This document shows, one piece after another, positions 1 through 5,112 of a stretch of DNA of 5,112 nt. The stretch is from Candidatus Peregrinibacteria bacterium. GTDB taxonomy: Bacteria > Patescibacteriota > Gracilibacteria > Peribacterales > Peribacteraceae. The first letter of the stretch is position 1. Each line of letters starts with the position of its first letter. The DNA is taken from assembly GCA_016201685.1 (NCBI GenBank), contig JACQCJ010000011.1, positions 1-5,112 of the forward strand, read 5' to 3'. Made by a program: the position numbers and the translations under genes. The notes below the pieces were generated by a model. That model did not search any database. It was given only the letters and a program-made list of their open reading frames with translations, and was not told the DNA's origin.

Positions 1-13
1 GTCCCGCGTGCCG

Positions 14-268
14 TCATCTCCTCTGAAGCGCATTCCCGATCTCGCGAGCTTGCGACAACCTTTCCTTTTTCTTCTTCGCATCGTGCGTGAAGACAGGTAC
101 GAAAAACACACCGTTGAAGTGCTCAATCGGTACATCGAACTCCCACCGGAACTCCGAGGGCAGTTCGTCATCGTGCAGATCCATCTCCGAGATCAATGGG
201 TTACGATCTGGCAGGAACGCGGAGATTGGACGGCACTCGTTCGCTCTCGAAAGACGTTCATCGTGCAT
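14..268 (-). CDS. Possible small hypothetical protein (weak)
   Basis: An ORF of 84 codons from an ATG at 268, ending in TGA at 16-14. I do not recognise the product. The predicted protein is acidic in the middle (a DLHDDELPSEF stretch), then has a hydrophobic FNGVFFVPVF patch and a basic, helix-like C-terminus starting AKKKKERL. No signal peptide or membrane segment is visible. The opposite strand is open in the same codon register (8-373), so the low G+C at the shared middle codon position supports coding on one strand but cannot say which. Guanine at first codon positions is slightly higher for the minus strand, a weak argument by hand count. There is no clear Shine-Dalgarno sequence before the ATG; the frame stays open up to a GTG at 370, but that start would overlap the yhfC ribosome binding site. 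If real, the gene is divergent from yhfC. Confidence 0.33.
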   Translation of the reverse strand: MHDERLSRANECRPISAFLPDRNPLISEMDLHDDELPSEFRWEFDVPIEHFNGVFFVPVFTHDAKKKKERLSQAREIGNALQRR

Positions 269-355
269 ACGGGCAACTTCGGAAAAAAGAAGAAGCGGTG
301 CTTTCTTAAGTTCGCCCAAAATCACACATCCGCTCACACGCAGGAGAACGGTAAG

Positions 356-364
356 AAAGGGGGG
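356..364 (+). promoter_or_regulatory. Ribosome binding site that sets the yhfC start
   Basis: A purine run AAAGGGGGG ends nine bases before the ATG at 374. It is close to the AAGGAGG consensus and correctly spaced. It supports initiation at 374 rather than at the GTG at 8, from which the frame is also open. Confidence 0.6.
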
Positions 365-373
365 CCGCACGGC

Positions 374-1162
374 ATGCTACACTCGCCTCCAATGCACGTC
401 CCCTCCCTCACGCTTGGAACCATCACGGCTTCGCTCCTGATCGCGCTCTTGACTCCCATGGTTGCGATCGTGCTCCTGAGACGCAGTGGAACAATCCACT
501 GGCGAGCGATGGCGATCGGAGCCTTCATCTGGTTTGTCGCGACGCAACTGCTCGAACGCAGCCTGCACCTTGCCGTGCTGCAGTTCACCGCGCTGCCTTC
601 GAGCCCGTTCTTCTTCGCGCTCTACGCTGTGCTCGCGGCGGGGATTTTTGAAGAAGGCGGACGGATTCTCGCGTTCACCACCGTGCTCCGGGGCATGCGG
701 AAACGGACGGATGCCATCGCCTACGGCGTCGGCCACGGCGGCATGGAGTGCATCTTCATCGGCGTCCTCTCCTCGCTCTCGCTTCTCCTCTCGGCATTCC
801 TGCTCACCCGCGGGTCGTTCGGGGCGATGAGCGGACGGATTCCGGCCACTCAGCTTCTTTTACTCGTCGATCTGCTCACCAAGGCCCCCTCCATCCTCTT
901 CCTCATCGCGGGAACGGAACGGCTCTTCGCTTTCCTGATCCAAATCGGTCTCTCGCTCGCGATGCTCCTGGCCATCACACGCGAGCGCACCGACCTCATC
1001 CTCGCGACAATCCTGCTCCATGCGCTCCTCGATCTCCCCGCGGCGCTCTACCAGACCCACATTCTTCCGCTCCTCTGGACGGAAGTCTTGATTGGCATTG
1101 AAGGGATTGCGGCGCTGATCTGGATCGTGCAGTCGAGGAAATTCTTCGCGGGAATAGAATGA
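374..1162 (+). CDS. yhfC: YhfC-family polytopic membrane protein, possible intramembrane protease
   Basis: A 262-residue, strongly hydrophobic protein with about seven or eight predicted membrane segments. It matches the YhfC family (formerly DUF2324), whose members are about 260 residues long and are grouped by similarity with CPBP/PrsW-type glutamic intramembrane proteases. Visible motifs, in order, are FEEGGR at residues 92-97 (the paired glutamates E93/E94 and R97), GHGGME at 120-125 (H121, E125), ERLFAF at 182-187, and LLHALLDLP at 214-222 (H216, D220). These fit a membrane-embedded active site made of glutamates and histidines. The ATG at 374 was chosen for its ribosome binding site and because the usual first membrane segment follows at about residues 13-35. 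An upstream in-frame extension to 8 would add an unrelated, charged, soluble stretch. Q190, in QIGLSL, sits where I recall family members having histidine. Substrate and role are unknown. The gene converges on the DUF11 gene. Family assignment is strong; protease activity is inference. Confidence 0.85.
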   Translation: MLHSPPMHVPSLTLGTITASLLIALLTPMVAIVLLRRSGTIHWRAMAIGAFIWFVATQLLERSLHLAVLQFTALPSSPFFFALYAVLAAGIFEEGGRILAFTTVLRGMRKRTDAIAYGVGHGGMECIFIGVLSSLSLLLSAFLLTRGSFGAMSGRIPATQLLLLVDLLTKAPSILFLIAGTERLFAFLIQIGLSLAMLLAITRERTDLILATILLHALLDLPAALYQTHILPLLWTEVLIGIEGIAALIWIVQSRKFFAGIE

Positions 1163-1164
1163 AA

Positions 1165-1305
1165 GAACCTCTGAAAAGAGGATGCTTCTGCCATGGTGAG
1201 CCGAGCCTGTCCTGAGCTTGGCGAAGGATCGAACCATAGAAACAAGCCAAATTGTCAGCCTTCGACATGGCTCAGGGTGACAATTTGGTTGTTTTCCAGA
1301 GGTTC
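1165..1305. repeat. Nested palindromic intergenic repeat element
   Basis: A composite of inverted repeats just after the yhfC stop. The outer arms are GAACCTCTG (1165-1173) and CAGAGGTTC (1297-1305), with the match continuing inward for four more bases after one bulge. Inside, CATGGTGAGC (1192-1201) and CGAACCATAG (1230-1239) flank a core TCCTGAGCTTGGCGAAGGA (1210-1228). An inverted relative of that core, CCTTCGACATGGCTCAGGG (1259-1277), forms the loop of a 17-pair stem, 1240-1257 with 1278-1294, which has one bulged base. A small CCTCT-GAAA-AGAGG hairpin lies at 1168-1181. The cores resemble a palindrome that I recall as widespread between genes in many bacterial genomes. No ORF in this stretch looks real, and no target-site duplication is apparent. 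REP-like or MITE-like behaviour is inference. Confidence 0.7.
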
Positions 1306-1307
1306 CT

Positions 1308-1346
1308 AAAAGGAACGCGGATCATGCTCGATCACGCGTTCCTTTT
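1308..1346. terminator. Bidirectional rho-independent terminator
   Basis: AAAAGGAACGCG (1308-1319) pairs perfectly with CGCGTTCCTTTT (1335-1346). The stem continues through GATC (1320-1323 with 1330-1333), with A1334 bulged and a six-base loop. Each strand ends the stem in a run of four T. It lies about 22 bases past the stop of the minus-strand DUF11 gene and about 145 past the yhfC stop, so it can serve both convergent genes. The T runs are short, but the stem is long and stable. Confidence 0.85.
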
Positions 1347-1368
1347 GGAGAGATACTCGTGAACTGTT

Positions 1369-2580
1369 TCAGAAGAAGTACTTCTTCCCGAGTCCGATGC
1401 CCGCGCTGCCGCCGATCGCGGCGATTGCGAGAACGAAGAGGCTGCCTGCTGCGCCGGTGGCGGCGGTGATCGGGCGGAGCAAGCCATCATCGAGGGCGGA
1501 GGTGAAGTCGCCGATGCCCGTCTGGGGCAATTTGGCGATCACGGAGACGGAGGAGACGCCCACCGGGTAACCGGTGACACCGAGGAGGCGCGCATCGGTC
1601 TTAATGCTGGAGCCATGCTCGAGGCTTTGGCTGACCGTGGCCGCGACGCGCACGACGCGTGTCTGATGCGCCGGGACAGCGAGCATCCAATCAATGTGGG
1701 AATCGTTTTGGACTCCGCCGCCGGCATCGAGGATGGAGAGCTGGCCCGGGGTGAACTCGAAGACAAGACTTGCCCCGGAGACGGGCTCATCACCGTTGTT
1801 CTGCGCAACGATTGCGTAGGTCACCTGGTCACCGGGCTGCACTTCGCTCGCAGAGCTCTCGACGCGCACGGATGCGCTCTGGATGGGGGAGGATGCTGAG
1901 GTCGGGACAAGGACGAGCACGCGCGCAACACTGGAGGAAGAGGCGCGTCGGGACACCATGTCGTGGATGCGCTGCACGGTGCGATCGACGTAGGGCGTGG
2001 TCACGGCGGGAGGCATGGGGGTGGGCGGCATCTGCACGCACCGAATCATCGTCGTCGCCGAGGTCTTATTGTTATTCTCATTGGGATCGGTCTGGTCGGA
2101 CGTCGCGGTTACGAAAAACCCGGATTGGACGTCTACGCAGCTGTCCTGAAACGGCGTGGAATACGCAACCTTGATGCTTCGCGGAATATTGTCCGCGAGG
2201 GTGCCCATGCGACACTCCAGTTGCGCAGCATCGAGCATCTCGCACCCCCCATCAGAACCCCTGCGCTCAAAACGCCACCCGGCGGGAAGCGTCTGCGTGA
2301 GCGTCACGCTCGTCGCGACCGAAGGACCCAGATTCGTCACCGTGTACGTCTGGAAAAAGGTGTCGCCGCGATTCACCGCGCCGGGAGGCGAGACCGTCAT
2401 GACGAGATCGGCGTTGTAACCGCCATTGGTAAAGGGAACTGCGGTCATCGTCTGTGCTCCGGTGAAGGAGGGCACCGCGACTAGGACGGAGGCGATACTC
2501 AGGAGGCTGAGGCTGCTGAGAACGCGCAGAGAGGTGGCACGACGCATACCGAGAGTGGGGAATGAAAAAAAGGATGGCAT
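1369..2580 (-). CDS. Exported DUF11-domain protein with LPXTG-like C-terminal anchor
   Basis: From the ATG at 2580 the protein has 403 residues. A signal peptide is clear: basic residues at 13-19 (RRATSLR), a hydrophobic core at about 20-36, and likely cleavage after SFTGA at 42. A first DUF11 (conserved repeat) beta-sandwich spans about 57-181, with the family's VTNLGPS and LPAGW motifs and the DPNENNN ending. It contains four cysteines (113, 123, 148, 181), possibly two disulfides. A proline-rich, then Ser/Arg-rich linker (about 182-230) leads to a second, more divergent DUF11-like domain at about 230-340. The end has LPQTG at 351-355, a 15-residue spacer, a hydrophobic segment at about 371-398, then KK near the terminus. 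This suggests an extracellular protein held in the membrane or linked by a sortase. ATG 2547 is an alternative start that gives a shorter, more typical signal peptide; neither start has a strong ribosome binding site. The specific role is unknown. Confidence 0.85.
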   Translation of the reverse strand: MPSFFSFPTLGMRRATSLRVLSSLSLLSIASVLVAVPSFTGAQTMTAVPFTNGGYNADLVMTVSPPGAVNRGDTFFQTYTVTNLGPSVATSVTLTQTLPAGWRFERRGSDGGCEMLDAAQLECRMGTLADNIPRSIKVAYSTPFQDSCVDVQSGFFVTATSDQTDPNENNNKTSATTMIRCVQMPPTPMPPAVTTPYVDRTVQRIHDMVSRRASSSSVARVLVLVPTSASSPIQSASVRVESSASEVQPGDQVTYAIVAQNNGDEPVSGASLVFEFTPGQLSILDAGGGVQNDSHIDWMLAVPAHQTRVVRVAATVSQSLEHGSSIKTDARLLGVTGYPVGVSSVSVIAKLPQTGIGDFTSALDDGLLRPITAATGAAGSLFVLAIAAIGGSAGIGLGKKYFF

Positions 2581-2616
2581 TGTTCCATGATTATTTATGG
2601 AAGTCAACTAATAATA
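2579..2616 (-). promoter_or_regulatory. AT-rich promoter-like region for the DUF11 gene
   Basis: An unusually AT-rich stretch precedes the gene. The best candidate pair is TTGACT (2607-2602), a 17-base spacer, then AACAAT (2584-2579). If used, transcription would start downstream of ATG 2580 and favour translation from ATG 2547. A competing -10, TATTAT (2616-2611), has only a weak -35, TTGAAG (2641-2636), at 19 bases. Neither is certain. Confidence 0.3.
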
Positions 2617-2638
2617 TTTGGCTTATAGAAACCAACTT

Positions 2639-2678
2639 CAATCGTTCGCCAGCGGTTTAAACCGCTCGCGCACGATTG
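2639..2678. repeat. 40-base imperfect palindrome between typA and the DUF11 gene
   Basis: An inverted repeat in which 18 of 20 position pairs match. Its centre is a perfect 16-base palindrome, AGCGGTTTAAACCGCT (2651-2666), flanked by CGC/GCG and CAATCGT/ACGATTG arms. It begins about 15 bases after the typA stop. As RNA it would form a long hairpin, but no T run follows on the minus strand, so it is not a classic rho-independent terminator. It may protect or end the typA mRNA, or be a dyad DNA-binding site upstream of the DUF11 promoter. Confidence 0.7.
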
Positions 2679-2692
2679 CATTCATTTGCTCA

Positions 2693-4486
2693 TCATCGCC
2701 CCCTCCGCCTCTCAGTATCTGTCAGAAGCTTCTTACGCAGACGGATGTTCTTGGGCGTCACTTCCACGAGTTCATCCTCGCCGATGTACTCAAGGGCTTG
2801 CTCCAGGTTCATCGGGGTCACCGGTATCAGCATGATCGCCTCATCGCTGCCCGACGCGCGCATGTTGCTGAGCTTCTTCTCCTTCGTGGGATTCACGACG
2901 AGATCCTCGCTCTTGGCGCTCTCGCCGATCACCATGCCTTCGTAGAGCTTGGTCTGCGGCGTGACGAAGAGACGCCCTCGCTCCTGCAGGTTCCAGAGCG
3001 CAAAGGCGACGGTCTCGCCCGCGACCATCGAGATCATCGATCCGCGCGTGCGGCCGGGGAGATCTCCTTTATAGGGTTCGTACGCGGCGAAGGAGTGCGT
3101 GAGGATCCCCTCTCCGCGCGTCTCGATGATGAAGTCGCCGCGGAAGCCGAGCAGTCCGCGCGTGGGGACGTTGAATTCCATGCGCGCGTGCCCGGCCGCC
3201 GTCTTCATGTCCACCATCTCGCCCTTGCGCCGCGCCAACATGTCGATGACGGTGCCCGTGAATTCCTCTGGCACGTCGATGATCGCCTGCTCAATGGGTT
3301 CCATCTTCACGCCGTCCTTCTGCTGCAGGATGACTTCCGGACGCGAGACTTGGAGCTCGAATCCCTCCCGACGCATATCCTCGATGAGGACGGCCAAGTG
3401 GAGCTCGCCGCGGCCGCAAAGCCTGTACGCGTCCGTGCCCGGGATTTCCTCGACCTGGAGACCGACGTTGGTCTCTTTCTCTTTCTCCAATCGTGCCTTG
3501 ATGTGGCGAGTGGTGACGAGTGTGCCCTCTTTGCCCGCGAAGGGAGAATTGTTGACGAGAACGTTCATCGCGATCGTGGGGGGATCGATGCGGATCGCGG
3601 GGAGGAGCTCTGCAGATTCATCCGTCGTGATCGTCTCTCCGACGTAAATGTCTGGAATGCCGGCGATCGTGACGATGTCCCCGGCCGTCGCCTCCTGCAC
3701 CTCGCGGCGCTTGATCCCGTGCGCAACGAAGATCTTCGTGATCTTCCCTTTGCGCGAGACGCCCTCTTGAGTTTTGACGAAGACGTTCTGCCCGAGGGTC
3801 GCGACTCCTTCGTAGACTCTCCCAATCGCGAGTCTTCCCAAATAATTGTCGTACCCAAGGCTGCTCGGCTGCATGCGAAAAGGTGAAGTGAGATTCTGCG
3901 CCGCTTGTGGAACGTGCTTCATAATCAAATCGAAGAGAGGCGTGAGATCTGAGGAGGAATCCTCGAGCGATTTCTTCGCGATGCCCTCGCGCGCGATGGT
4001 GAAGAGATAGGGGAAATCGAGCTGGGCGTCACTGGCCTTAAGGGCCACAAAGAGATCGAACACTTCGTCCACCACCTCGAGCGGGCGGGCGGCGGGCTTG
4101 TCGATCTTGTTGATGAGAACGATCGGCTCCATGCCCAGCTCCAGCGCCTTCTTGAGGACGAACTTCGTCTGGGGCATCGGCCCCTCCTGCGCATCCACGA
4201 GGAGCAACACACAGTCGACCGTGCGGAGAATGCGCTCCACCTCGCTGCCAAAATCGGCGTGGCCGGGAGTATCGACGATATTCACCTTGCAGTCTTTGTA
4301 TTGAATAGAGGTGTTCTTGGCGTAAATCGTGATGCCGCGCTCCTTCTCCTGCGCATTGCTGTCCATGATGAGTTCCCCCACCGCCTCGTGCGCCTCAAAC
4401 GCCCCGCCCTGCTTGAGCAGCGCATCCACGAGCGTCGTCTTCCCGTGATCGACGTGCGCGATAATGGCGATGTTTCGGATGGTCAT
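2693..4486 (-). CDS. typA: Translational GTPase TypA/BipA
   Basis: A full-length TypA/BipA of 597 residues (family usual 590-620), a ribosome-binding GTPase of the EF-G/LepA class linked to ribosome assembly and to growth under cold or other stress. GTPase motifs are complete apart from G5: G1 AHVDHGKTT (10-18), G2 ERGITI (49-54), G3 DTPGH (72-76) and G4 NKID (126-129). The usual G5 YASA is FTIA (162-165). A beta-barrel domain II lies at about 205-290, and an EF-G domain III-like part at about 300-380 includes RGELHLAVLIEDMRREG. A domain V-like part holds RGLLGFRGDF. The BipA-specific C-terminal domain has VAFALWNLQERG, the KKLSNMRASGSDEA loop from about 537, and ELVEVTPKNIRLRKK. The ATG at 4486 matches the conserved MTIRNIAIIAHVDHGKTT start; an earlier ATG at 4552 would add 22 unconserved residues. 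No Shine-Dalgarno sequence is visible before 4486; the upstream bases are U/A-rich. Confidence 0.97.
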   Translation of the reverse strand: MTIRNIAIIAHVDHGKTTLVDALLKQGGAFEAHEAVGELIMDSNAQEKERGITIYAKNTSIQYKDCKVNIVDTPGHADFGSEVERILRTVDCVLLLVDAQEGPMPQTKFVLKKALELGMEPIVLINKIDKPAARPLEVVDEVFDLFVALKASDAQLDFPYLFTIAREGIAKKSLEDSSSDLTPLFDLIMKHVPQAAQNLTSPFRMQPSSLGYDNYLGRLAIGRVYEGVATLGQNVFVKTQEGVSRKGKITKIFVAHGIKRREVQEATAGDIVTIAGIPDIYVGETITTDESAELLPAIRIDPPTIAMNVLVNNSPFAGKEGTLVTTRHIKARLEKEKETNVGLQVEEIPGTDAYRLCGRGELHLAVLIEDMRREGFELQVSRPEVILQQKDGVKMEPIEQAIIDVPEEFTGTVIDMLARRKGEMVDMKTAAGHARMEFNVPTRGLLGFRGDFIIETRGEGILTHSFAAYEPYKGDLPGRTRGSMISMVAGETVAFALWNLQERGRLFVTPQTKLYEGMVIGESAKSEDLVVNPTKEKKLSNMRASGSDEAIMLIPVTPMNLEQALEYIGEDELVEVTPKNIRLRKKLLTDTERRRGR

Positions 4487-4522
4487 GGTAGAAAATTTGA
4501 AAATTATTTTATCCTCTAGAGA

Positions 4523-4540
4523 GCGGGCATACGTGCCCGC
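4523..4540 (-). other. Hairpin in the region ahead of typA
   Basis: GCGGGCA (4523-4529) and TGCCCGC (4534-4540) form a perfect seven-pair stem with a four-base loop, 36 bases before the typA start. A second small hairpin, TGACG-AAC-CGTCA, is at 4567-4579. Between the larger hairpin and the ATG the sequence is very AT-rich, with no Shine-Dalgarno sequence. If both are transcribed they make a structured 5' leader. A regulatory role is inference. Confidence 0.45.
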
Positions 4541-4590
4541 GACCCTGTCCATTTGTCCATTCCCAATGACGAACCGTCACATGGCAGATG

Positions 4591-4609
4591 AAAAAAGGGC
4601 CCAAGCCCT
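4591..4609 (-). terminator. Probable rho-independent terminator of the upstream gene
   Basis: Read on the minus strand, AGGGC-TTGG-GCCCT is followed directly by a run of T (six T including the last stem base). The stem has only five pairs, but four are G-C. It lies about 77 bases after the stop at 4686 and about 105 before typA. It most simply ends the upstream transcript; if typA transcription began before it, it would act as an attenuator. Confidence 0.55.
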
Positions 4610-4622
4610 GAGGAACGGCTCT

Positions 4623-4628
4623 ATTGTA
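4623..4628 (-). promoter_or_regulatory. Weak -10-like hexamer ahead of typA
   Basis: TACAAT on the minus strand matches five of six bases of the -10 consensus. The hexamer 17 bases upstream (TTCTCT) is a poor -35. Its interest lies only in being upstream of the 4591-4609 terminator-like hairpin. A second -10-like hexamer, TAAAAT, lies at 4513-4508, nearer typA, also without a good -35. Confidence 0.2.
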
Positions 4629-4685
4629 TCGCAAAAGACCTGCAGAGAGAAGCCGATTTTCGGAAAGAATGTTGCAAAAGGTGAT

Positions 4686-5112
4686 TCAGGAAAGCTGAGT
4701 ATCAAATTTCAAAACTCCCCCACCGAGGCGCGCGCCCCAATAGCCACCGCGACCGTCAGGGACAAGGGCATTCACGCTCGCCTGCCCGCGGCTCAGATGG
4801 AAGCAGGCGTCCGGGACGTAGCCGGAGGGGAGCAGCATGTTGCCGGGGAACAAGGTACCCGTTTGATCATCCGTGACCCTGTTCGTTTCCATGGCGTTGC
4901 GGCCGGCAAACAGGAAGTACTCATCGGCACACATGTGCACTCCGCGCTCATCGGTCGCAACATACTGCCGTGGAGACCGGCCTCTGTCTTCCGCAATATT
5001 CTCTTCGGGGTTGAAGACCCGGATGCGGAAAGGGCCGTCCTGCTCAAGAATCGTGCGCTTCGTTCTGCCACCGTGCTTGTTGCGATCATGGTTTTTGACA
5101 TCGTACGCGAGA
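4686..5112 (-). CDS. C-terminal part of a protein ending in a propeller-like repeat (5' end outside window)
   Basis: The last 141 codons of a gene whose start lies beyond the window. The frame is open to the window edge, and codon choice (many C/G-ending codons) looks coding. The final stretch, SVNALVPDGRGGYWGARL followed by GGGVLKFD, closely resembles the repeat of two-component-regulator-type beta-propellers, in which a VxxLxxDxxGxxWxGxxxGGL-like strand set is followed by FD. Earlier parts include FRIRVFNPEEN and YVATDERGVHMCADEYFLF, which could be further strands; two cysteines (in HMCAD and PDACF) are present. An extracellular or periplasmic location is plausible, but the N-terminus is not seen. 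No specific function can be given. The gene is followed by the terminator at 4591-4609, so it is probably transcribed separately from typA. Confidence 0.7.
   Translation of the reverse strand, partial: LAYDVKNHDRNKHGGRTKRTILEQDGPFRIRVFNPEENIAEDRGRSPRQYVATDERGVHMCADEYFLFAGRNAMETNRVTDDQTGTLFPGNMLLPSGYVPDACFHLSRGQASVNALVPDGRGGYWGARLGGGVLKFDTQLS

Noticed and set aside
8..373. N-terminal extension of the YhfC-like protein to GTG 8
   Set aside because: The ATG at 374 has a good ribosome binding site, gives the normal family length, and puts the first membrane segment near the N-terminus. The extension is a different, soluble and charged kind of sequence.
860..1237. Minus-strand ORF opposite the yhfC 3' end, running into the repeat
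   Set aside because: The translation is charge-rich and low-complexity (many Glu, Arg and Asp), as expected antisense to a hydrophobic membrane protein. It would read through the palindromic element.
1165..1305. CRISPR array or attC-like integron site
   Set aside because: The repeats are inverted and nested, not regularly spaced direct repeats. No cas or integrase gene and no recombination-site core motif is visible.
1770..2484. Plus-strand ORFs opposite the DUF11 gene (1770-2174, 1963-2484)
   Set aside because: They are Arg/His-rich shadow frames of a gene with a clear signal peptide and recognisable DUF11 motifs on the other strand.
2581..2607. TTG start at 2607 for the DUF11 protein
   Set aside because: TTG is a rare start, there is no ribosome binding site, and the same bases form a -35-like TTGACT element. 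ATG 2580 or 2547 is more likely.
2618..3886. Long plus-strand ORF (422 codons) antisense to typA
   Set aside because: It lies almost wholly opposite the clearly conserved typA gene. Its translation is rich in Arg, His, Asp and Leu, as expected of a shadow frame, and it starts at a non-ATG codon with no ribosome binding site.
4487..4552. Longer typA start at ATG 4552
   Set aside because: It would add 22 residues not seen in the family, encoded across a perfect hairpin and an AT-rich stretch. The conserved N-terminus begins at 4486.
4653..4663. Small hairpin CCGA-TTT-TCGG as terminator of the 4686 gene
   Set aside because: The four-pair stem is too short and no T run follows it on the minus strand. 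The hairpin at 4591-4609 is the better candidate.

Overview
The window looks like chromosomal DNA from a moderately GC-rich bacterium. It holds three well-supported genes (a YhfC-family membrane protein, a secreted DUF11 protein with an LPXTG-like tail, and typA/bipA), the 3' end of a fourth, and one weak hypothetical ORF. Candidate Phyla Radiation bacteria such as Peregrinibacteria would fit the combination of an LPQTG-tailed DUF11 protein, a propeller-like secreted protein and genes without clear Shine-Dalgarno sequences. That placement is inference; nothing here proves it.

Layout. Positions 1-373 are open on both strands in the same register, and the reading is ambiguous; a short minus-strand ORF (268-14) is the candidate listed. 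Positions 374-1162 (+) encode the YhfC-like polytopic membrane protein, with a good ribosome binding site. Positions 1163-1368 lie between convergent genes and hold a nested palindromic repeat (1165-1305) followed by a strong bidirectional terminator hairpin (1308-1346). Positions 1369-2580 (-) encode the exported two-domain DUF11 protein. Positions 2581-2692 are an AT-rich promoter-like stretch plus a 40-base imperfect palindrome. Positions 2693-4486 (-) encode the complete translational GTPase TypA/BipA. Positions 4487-4685 carry several hairpins, including a probable minus-strand terminator at 4591-4609. Positions 4686-5112 (-) are the C-terminal part of a protein that ends in a propeller-like repeat.

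The minus-strand order is propeller-like protein, typA, DUF11 protein, but gaps of about 110-200 bases containing hairpins suggest separate transcription units rather than one tight operon. I see no functional link between the genes: one is a ribosome-associated stress GTPase, two encode probable envelope or secreted proteins, and one a possible intramembrane protease. I found no tRNA, rRNA, CRISPR array, transposase or phage gene, and no evidence of a new multi-gene system. The most unusual features are non-coding: the nested repeat, the 40-base palindrome and the structured region ahead of typA.
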